Of a stretch of 64,000 nt of DNA, positions 55,931 to 64,000 are shown one piece after another (positions within the stretch are counted from its first letter, which is position 1; each line of letters starts with the position of its first letter). A program made the position numbers and the translations under genes. This DNA is from Mugil cephalus. Taxonomy: Eukaryota; Chordata; Actinopteri; Mugiliformes; Mugilidae. The stretch is from contig NC_061783.1 of assembly GCF_022458985.1 (NCBI RefSeq), positions 6,664,413 to 6,728,412 on the forward strand, read 5' to 3'. Below the pieces are notes generated by a model that was given only the letters and a program-made list of their open reading frames with translations, was not told the origin of the DNA and did no database searches.

Positions 55931-58725
55931 CCACTCCTCCTGTTATATGACGACCGTTCAACTGCGTCACTCAATGTAAGGTCAACACCAGCAGACTGGC
56001 TTCTCTGATTTATTTATGTATTTATTTATTGATAGTGATATATTTATATAAGTGGTCAGTTTTAGATGGTTTGCTCTGATGGATCAGAAGCAGCTCAGTC
56101 TGACTGGTTGGTTGATTGTTGGTGTCTGTCAGCAGACTCTCCGAGTAAGCTCCCAGATTCCGGTTCCAGCTCGGCAACATATGGAAAATAAACAAGACGG
56201 AGAGGAACGTACAGTAAAAATTCATCCTCCATTTAAATGAGTTTATTCCCAGAGTGGCCTTAGCTCTGTGAACTGAATCTAATGTGTCAGATCTGTCAAA
56301 TATTCAGTACAATGCTGAAGGAGGCTTTTGTGGAGGCGGAGGAGCCAGCAGCCAACTCGTCATCTCGGGAGACGGTGGTCGGCCGAGTGGACGGACTGTC
56401 AGATTCGGCTCTTTTGTGTGTCCGTCTTGTCTCACGGGTCCATTGTGGAGACTGGACAGCCTGATCCCACCTCGGGAATCCAGCCGTCCTGCCTGCCTTG
56501 TATGCATGTCAGCCTCCCCCTTCTCCCTGCGAGGGATTTTCATTGTCCTGCCCTCCCCCCGTCCCCACCTTTCAAATCAGACGCCTTGAATGCTACACTG
56601 ATCAAGGAAAAATAATCAACTGCCCTTTTGTTTTAGCAGCCGTTGCAACGGGAGAAAATAAACTTATGGTAATGAAGCCTTATCGTGTGTGGTTCAGACG
56701 CTGGGTGTGATGTGATTTGCCTTCCAGTGGTGTGGAGCCGTCCAGCCGAGGCGCCCCGCTGCGAACGGAGGCCTGGAGCCAGCTGATGGAGCTCCAGCAC
56801 ATTCTAATGCTTAAGTGCTGCTGCTCCTTCCTCTGCTCTCACCCCCCGCCACGGCTCTTACCTACAGCTAATAACCAATAATAACACATGTTCTAAGGAC
56901 ACGGGGAGGGATAACCATACTGTGTTCGCAGTTTTAAAGTTCTTTCTTTCCCTTTCTGAACAGAAGTTGTGGGCCAACCCGCATTATATAAAGACCTTAG
57001 AGGGCTGTGGCCTTGTACTCCTTCTACAACCTCTACCATATGTAGTAGTACATTTCTTTATTAAGAAAAGAGAAATATAGTCACATACGGTTTAATTTTG
57101 AGCATGTGGTGAGCCGGCCACAGCTGCAATCCCTCCTTCTTCAGCACCACCAGGTGGTGTGACCACGATACATTTCCTTCCACCGCCGCTGGGTTCTATG
57201 TGTAAGGGCCAGTGTAGGTTGCAGCCCTGAGCCACTCTTTGGAGGGGTGTGCTTGAGCGAGAGTGGGGTGACGACCCAGAGAAAGGCCTCATTTAAATGA
57301 AGCCGCTACACAATGTGAGATTACACTCCAGGGTGTGTAGGACACGTTCCGCTCATACAGAGCCAAACCAGCCGAGAAGATAAAGATGAGAAAACGTTGG
57401 GAAATTACAGCGCACCTTGGCGCTATCACCCCTCCACAGAGCTGGAGGTGAGAGATAGAACTGTACTAAAAATGCTGGGCAAAGAAGAATGACCTTTCAC
57501 AATATTATACACAGGCAGCAAGCTGAGCATCAGTATCTGTCCTCGCCGCTGCGCTCTGCTTAAATGGCTGTTTTTCCTCAATGTCAGCTTGGTGAGCTTT
57601 CCTGTAGAGACACCATGGAAACAAAAAACAGCTTCCGCTGGGTTACCTTGGATATTATTAAAGCCATCATGTATATAAGAATGAGATTTCCTGGACAGTC
57701 CTGAAGGAACCGGAGTAGCAGTTTAGCAGTGAATCAGGCAGTGCGCTTCATTGTGGTTATCAACTGAGATTATGTTCATTTTTAAAACATATTTCAGCAG
57801 CTTTTCATACAGTTCTCGGTTTGATCTCGTAATTAAAGTTTTGAAGCTGAATTAGTCAATATTTCCACATAAACACTGACACAAATGGCGACAGCAGCAA
57901 TTTAACCAGAGACAATAACTTTGCGGTAAAAACGTAGCCTATTGTATTGTTCACTACACACAAATGGCGGTTAGCATATTTCAATGGATTGTTCTGGGAA
58001 GAATGGACGAGGAAAACATATTTTAGAGAATATACAAATTTTAAAAAGCTATTTTAAAGACTCTGCACTACATTTACCCTCTTACATCTACACTCTCACT
58101 CACTGGATGGACGATCTGACCAAAGGAGGACACAGAGGGGACGGAGTCTAGTCTGTCTTTATCACATGAAGCCTTTCCTACAAAGATATTACAAGAAGTA
58201 AGTGGAACCCCTGTGGAGGGTATTGTAGTAAATGAAACTTCTGCTTGGACACCCCGGAAACACACAACTAATGCTGCATTAGCTAGCAGTTAGCATTAGC
58301 ATTAACATGTAATTAGAATTCCCTAAATAATGATTAACTTAATGTAATTTCAGTCACGATTTAGTCTAACCCATGACGTTATCCAGGCTGACACTGATGA
58401 TGCATTACATATTAATGTTATCTGATATGAAGTGCGCAGGTTGTTGTTGATTGTGTCACTCCAATCCTTTCTTTTAATCACCAAAGGCAAACTTAAGTTG
58501 CCTTCGACTGGCAGTGGCTGGTTTGTGATAAAACTTCAAGTTAGTGTTTTTGATTTTTCGGTTTTGGCACCAAAAAAATACGGCAAGACGTCATTTTCAT
58601 GGTTGAAAGCTGCATTGCACCGTCCTCTGATGTTGGAGGAGACCAAAACATAGCTCAAAGTAACGTGATTGATGAAACGTTATTTCCTCAGGTTGATCAT
58701 GTAGCTATTTCAAATGAACTCAGTT

Positions 58726-58870
58726 CAGTTTTATTTACAAAGCCCAGAAACTGCAACCCCTAGAGCAAACACTGAGGTTCTCCCATCCAACTGGAAGAAA
58801 CCTTGAGCAGGATCCAGCTCATATGCCGTCTGCTAGAGGCTGGCGAGCTAGAGCACACGGGCATATGTCA
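58726..58870 (+). repeat. Dispersed fish repeat (CAGTTTTATTTACAAAG type)
   Basis: Starts CAGTTCAGTTTTATTTACAA and has GAAACCTTGAGCAGGATCCA followed by GCTCATATGCCGTCTGC. This word order is that of an interspersed fish repeat usually recognised by 'aaaccttgagcagaaccaagctcat'. Truncated internally. Confidence 0.55.
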
Positions 58871-60129
58871 CGTTCTGTCTTCAGTTAATTTTTAAGTATA
58901 AATAACGTTACATGCAGGTTTTCTCGGTCAATCCCTGGCTGTTGTGGAGTTCTGCCCTTTCATAGCCAACACATCCATAAATGCTCACCGCTTATGATAT
59001 TCATTAAGCGTTTATGTGATTCAGTCTGTTGAGCTGCTCACATCATGGGATTTGTTTTTGTCTGTCCTGTGGAGCAGATCCCAGTCAACTGCTGAGCTAT
59101 TAACAAAGAGAAGTGTTTTCAGGGGCTGAGCACATATTATTCCTGTTAATTTACTATAGAAACTGAGTCACAATTTCATCGTGTGTCATGTCTCAAATGA
59201 TACACAGGAGAAAAAAAAAACACAAACCTTTGCATGCAAGGGAATTTACTGAAAACAACTCCACGGTGGTCAGATGACATGTACGACTACATTGCTGTTA
59301 CTATTCTGTCCATCACTACATGAAGTCCAACCAAACAGTTTGATTGGCCGGCAGATCTTTAATCAAAGTTACGAGTTTGGCCTCTTATTAAGGACAGAGG
59401 TCTTGTAGCTCCACTTTTAAAAAACATGTGCCTGGGTGTTGCTACAGTGTTGCCGGGCCGTACTATTTTCACAAAAGGAAATTTACAAAGGGAAGGGAAG
59501 GAAAAAAGGAAAAAAAAATGCAATGCCTCACAAAAATAACATCATTGTCCTATGTTCCCTTCCTCTTATTTCCACTGGAACAAACTACCAGAGATTATTA
59601 ACTTAAAAGTCCAGTGTAGAATGCATTTATGATCATGTTTTGATTGAAGTAAAATCACATGAAAAGCTTTGATGGAGAATCGGTCAGCTTAGAATGAGCC
59701 CTTTATCTACAGAGGGAGTCTTCCCTCCGTGGAGTCACGTTTTAGTGGATGCTGTAGTTTCTCCTACACACTCGGAGGAGGAGGATGAGGGAGGGCTACT
59801 CAGTCGTTTGCAGCCTCAGTTTGCTGTTACAGTAGGATGCAACTAAATCCTACAAGCGGCCATTTAACATCTAACGTTGTCATGACTGTCCGGCATTGTT
59901 GCTGACTGCACCCACTCCACAGACAGAGTGGTGGATCAGCAATAATTCTGTCTGTGTGCAGTGTTGTACCAACTCAGAGTTACATTCCACGTTAGCGTGG
60001 TGGTTAGCGTAAATGGCTGATTTAAAATGTCAGATGAAAACTGGTAACAGTGAGAATGCTGTCTACTCATACGACCTACACCAGAGCCATACAAAGTAGG
60101 CAACTGCTTACTTTGTAGACTACTATGCA

Positions 60130-60640
60130 GATGTGCGGATCGATACTGACATATCAATACCTGCCGATACCAGATCTTTATGCTCTAAAATCAATTCTCA
60201 TATCTAAATATCAATATTTTTGAGACATTTGAGGTAATGTACATCATTAACAGGAACGCAGTAGAAAGTAACTTGTGTGACAACACAACAAACCTTGTGC
60301 AACACCTCAGGTTAAACCACAACCCAGAACACAGAGCACAGTGTCAGAGTTAAGGTGCAAGTTTTCATTTTTATAGTAGTTCTTAAAAATTAAACAGTAA
60401 TTTATTTTAAAGGTTTTATGATGTCTGAAACAGCATCTTCACATATTTTGTATGAAACAAAAAGCTCTGATGTCTTGTATTCTTTACGAAGCTATGATTT
60501 GAACGACACTACTTTTTGAGATGTATCAGACATGTTAGGGTGTATTTGGACAAAGTATCGGTATCAGACCGTATCACTGATGCCAGCCTGAATTTTACTC
60601 AGTATCGGATCGGAAAGGAAAACAGTGGTATCACCAGACA
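60130..60640. repeat. Dispersed repeat with GATACTG/CAGTATC ends
   Basis: Opens GCGGATCGATACTGACATAT with CCTGCCGATACCAGATC and closes with AAGTATCGGTATCAGACCGT and ACTCAGTATCGGATCGG. The ends are rich in inverted TATCGATAC-like words, typical of a fish DNA-transposon-derived repeat. Borders are uncertain. Confidence 0.45.
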
Positions 60641-63600
60641 AAGAGTGTATTAGAATAAACAGCAAAGGTGTGTGGTGCAATAATCCAAAGGATCAGCCCT
60701 ACTGTGTATCTCTTGGCTAGTGTGTGCGCGTGTTCGACACTAACTGCTTCATATTATTTGTGCAAAGCTGAGCACTTCCCTAAAGGAAACTCATCGATCA
60801 TTTGATTACCTGCAGGCGAGAAAGGGGCGAGAAAGCAGCTCGCCAAATAGTTTCGGGCAACGCAAGCCAACAGTCTCGCAACTCTGGCATCTGCTTCTCT
60901 ACACCACCCGTATTCCTCCGCTGAGCCTGGTATCAGCCAGTGAGAGGTGGATCTGGAAGTACCCTCGTTATCGCTGGCACCCAGAGTCGTTCATTTTGAT
61001 TCAGTCCTACGTGATAACCCCCCAAAAAACACATTAGTTCCTCCTCTTCCTTCCTCTGAGTGAGTGATAAAAACAGAAACTGCAACTGCTGTAAAGTAAT
61101 CACAAGACTTAAAAAATGAAAACAACCAACATGTTTGCGACATGTTTGCACAAGTTGTTTTTTTGTGGCAGGAGGTTGGTCTGGAGTCTCTCCTTTGAGA
61201 ACTGATTAAGCTCCTGCAATTATCTACTGGGTCGATCGAGTCATGTGGGAGCTTTATGTGGTGACAGGCGGAAGAGTAACAGCGACGTAGTCAAACCTGT
61301 CAGGCGATCGCTGTGAAGCTGAATTTATGTACAACAAAATGTCCCTGACTGGTTCTCCAATTGCAAGCAGATGTACTCTTTCCTCCGTATTGGCCCATAA
61401 TGAAATCCAAATGCAGAGTTACCAGACTCATATTCTGATAAGGAGTGATTCTGGCCACAGCGGCGTGCCTTGGCTTATTCGCTGTCAGTTTCACCTTTAA
61501 CATGACTGATTCCAATAAACCAAATAGGTTATGAGACAATTCAGTTACAGACCTAGTCGTGGGCCTAAATGCCTCACTAATGAGCTTTTTATTTCCCCGT
61601 TTGGCATCAGAGGCAGCGATAACTTAATAGAATCTCTGGTCTTGGACGGCGCACAGGATGTTGTCCTGTGGCGGGGGCGTCCAATCAGAAAACACAACTG
61701 TTGTTTTAAAGGCTTTTGAAGGCTTGCTATGGATCCTGACGAGCTCTGGGCTTTGAAGTGACTCCCGCTGATCCTAAAGTCTTTTCTTAAACATAGGATA
61801 CGCATCAAGGTGATAAATTAATTTGTGTTTAATCCAGTCAGGACACGTTGCACTGCTTGAGGAAAGAATGTGGCTTTGATAAGGACAAAGAAAGCGCGTA
61901 TCTTTATATCTCAGTTATATCTGCGTCTTCCACCTGCAGCATCTCAGCATCATTTCAGTTAAAACCACAAAACATATACAATCACACAATCCTCATAACA
62001 GTATTCTTTTAAGGTGATCCCATTAGTTCCTAATGCAAAATGTGATCAGCGTGAGCAGCGTGAATGCTACATGGGCTACATGCAGCGAGGACAAAGCAAG
62101 ACCCCTGACACTCAAATCAGCAAAAGATGACATTCTCTGCTAATCAGGTAATACAATAATACCTCATGGGTGCCCCTGGATCGGCGATCAAGGAGCAGCT
62201 TTCGAGGGCGCCGTCAGCATCCCACTAATTCAGTGATGAATCGGAGCAATTGTGTATTTTATGGCGGCTGAAATGAGCTCTGCGGTTGAAGAGGGGCGCA
62301 GAGAGGAACAAACCACTCATAAACAAGACTTCAGTGACAGATCAGCCAATTCATGGAAATGTAGGAACGCCATTACCTCCACTTGTAAAACCACCGGTGA
62401 CCTTTAAATATGTGCAGAGCTGGAGATACGGGCTCTGCCTCTGCAAGATTATTATAGATCCCTCTGCTTTTTTCTTTTTTTTTATATGAGCTGCTTTATC
62501 TGCAGAGCAGGAAAATGTGAGCACTTCACAGGGCATTTTGTAGTGTCTGTCTTTTTTAGCACTGCAACCCAACTTCTGCGCAGAGAGAAGGTTAAGGGCG
62601 CCCATGTTCACCACTGTGTAAAGAAATACGCAATTTATTAGGCCTTGTTGGAAATATGAGATGCACTCTGCATAATTAGACTGCTTTGGTTTCCAGCTGT
62701 CTACAGTCTGTCTACGGAGCATAGTCTGAGACACAGCACATGCTCTAGAGACAGTCAGTCAGTTGCAACACAATGAACAATTCAATTCCAGTCTACTCTT
62801 GAATGCAAACGTTAGCACTAGAGACAATCTTTTAGTTGCAGTTGGCGAGCGTCAAACCTGCCAAAAATCTAAGAAGAAGAAGAGGAACCAAAATCAGGAG
62901 ACCTCCATGTGAGCAGAACCCAGCTCACTCTTCCTGTTTAAAGGATCTTAATGTTTCCTCTGGTGGTTTCTGGCTCTGCATTCGGCAGAGCATCGTGAGA
63001 CAGTTTTAACCACTAATAACTAGAGTAATAAAAATACTGCTGAAATAATTACAGTATTCCAGATATTAAGTTTGGATATCAGTTTAAACGTGAATACGTT
63101 AAAAATTATGGATGTTAATTATGTTAAAAATATAAAATTTAAAAAAAACTAAATAAAAGCTTATGAAGCTTTACTTTATTTTTGGCACATTGAACAGCAG
63201 ACTGTTTGAAATAAAAATTTGAAAAAAACAGAAAAAAAACTTTACATTTATGTAATTGTCTTGACTTTTTTTATATTGTAATCACACGAGAAAAATAATG
63301 GGATGCATACAATAAATAAATATAAAATGAAAAATGATTTGGTGTTTCTAGAAGATTTCCCCCATTGGTAGCATATAAATAAAAAATAGTAGACACTAGT
63401 TATGAGCTTTGAGGCACTCCATCAAGTAAACTGGGCAGTGAATTGGGAAGTGTAGGGAACTGCAATTAGCAACTAGCTACACAGATTTTTCTATTTAAAA
63501 GAAAACCAATAGAAAGTTAAAGAAATGCATTTTAAATTACATGGTGAGTTGACACAAGAGCAATTTTCCCTTTTATGCCCCCCATCAGCTGACCCCGTTT

Positions 63601-64000
63601 TGGACTTTGGACTCAGCTTGCTCTCGCTCTCTGCTGTCCTGGGACTCAACTCTGACAAGTACATTTCAATACTATTGGCGTGATTTTGGGACTGTTGCAA
63701 TTACTACATCTATGTCAGATGATGTCAAGAGATGTCCTCAGTGTAAAATATACGGATAAAAACAATTAAATGTCCTGACGTGAACTCTCGCTTGAAATGT
63801 TAGCAAACATCAGTGTTTTACTCACACATCCACTTCATTTGATATCAGGCAGATCAATGATGTGCCCCCCGTGTAATGGATTTGACTGGAGGAGTTGAAA
63901 ACAGCCATAAGTCAAAATCAAGTGTTAAGGGGTCTCAGGCTGATGTGAACCCCCGTCTCCGCGGGAGTCAATCAGGAGGTCTATTTTTAGCAGCTGAGAG

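Larger units (their letters stand above)
54583..64000. other. Distal intergenic region, no gene recognised
   Basis: I looked on both strands for ica1 and nxph1, the next genes in the human order, and saw nothing that resembles them. GC-rich open frames at 56282-56710 overlap in several frames and match nothing. Repeat fragments are listed separately. Blocks at 61200-61700 and 62030-62500 look repeat-free and evenly composed. Confidence 0.5.

Noticed and set aside
56282..56710. Cluster of short plus-strand frames in a GC-rich block
   Set aside because: Several frames are open at once, none matches ica1 or another neighbour, and no splice sites support an exon.
62351..62734. 127-codon minus-strand frame tested as a possible ica1 exon
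   Set aside because: No resemblance to the ICA1 BAR-domain or C-terminal sequence; a lysine run arises from a T homopolymer on the other strand.

Overview
This is a stretch of vertebrate nuclear DNA, almost certainly from a teleost fish. Genes are split by GT-AG introns, there is no operon structure, and most of the sequence is intronic or intergenic. Fish-type repeats are scattered through it: a decayed Sleeping Beauty-like Tc1 element, several other Tc1 remnants, short terminal-inverted-repeat elements and dispersed repeats typical of fish genomes. I recognise three conserved genes, rpa3 (minus), umad1 (plus) and glcci1 (plus). Their order matches human chromosome 7p21 (RPA3-UMAD1-GLCCI1), so this is an ordinary conserved block and not a transferred or bacterial-type accessory region.

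Layout. 1-4.16 kb: no recognisable gene; one short inverted-repeat transposon copy at 2.36-2.76 kb. 4.2-6.36 kb, minus: rpa3, four coding exons, 122 residues. 6.36-6.9 kb: shared head-to-head promoter. 6.9-19.65 kb, plus: umad1, one 5' non-coding exon and three coding exons, 147 residues; its introns hold two decayed Tc1 elements and an hAT-like short element. 21.0-22.7 kb: a single-exon coiled-coil reading frame broken by two in-frame TAG codons. 24.05-50.7 kb, plus: glcci1, eight coding exons, 517 residues, with a long 3' UTR; one intron needs a GC donor and two exons start at tandem NAGNAG acceptors. 50.7-64 kb: no gene recognised; four short transposon or MITE-like copies at 50.8-54.6 kb, then mostly single-copy-looking DNA that may hold regulatory elements.

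The three genes are not known to act in one pathway. RPA3 is the small subunit of the single-strand-DNA-binding RPA trimer. UMAD1 carries the UMA motif of ESCRT-I-associated proteins. GLCCI1 is a glucocorticoid-induced cytoplasmic protein with TQT-type dynein-light-chain motifs.

I found no CRISPR array, intact transposase, rRNA or convincing tRNA. The least explained items are the interrupted coiled-coil gene, a 58-bp near-perfect palindrome in glcci1 intron 1, and the splice-site oddities of glcci1. Repeat and gene family assignments come from recalled family features, not from a database search.
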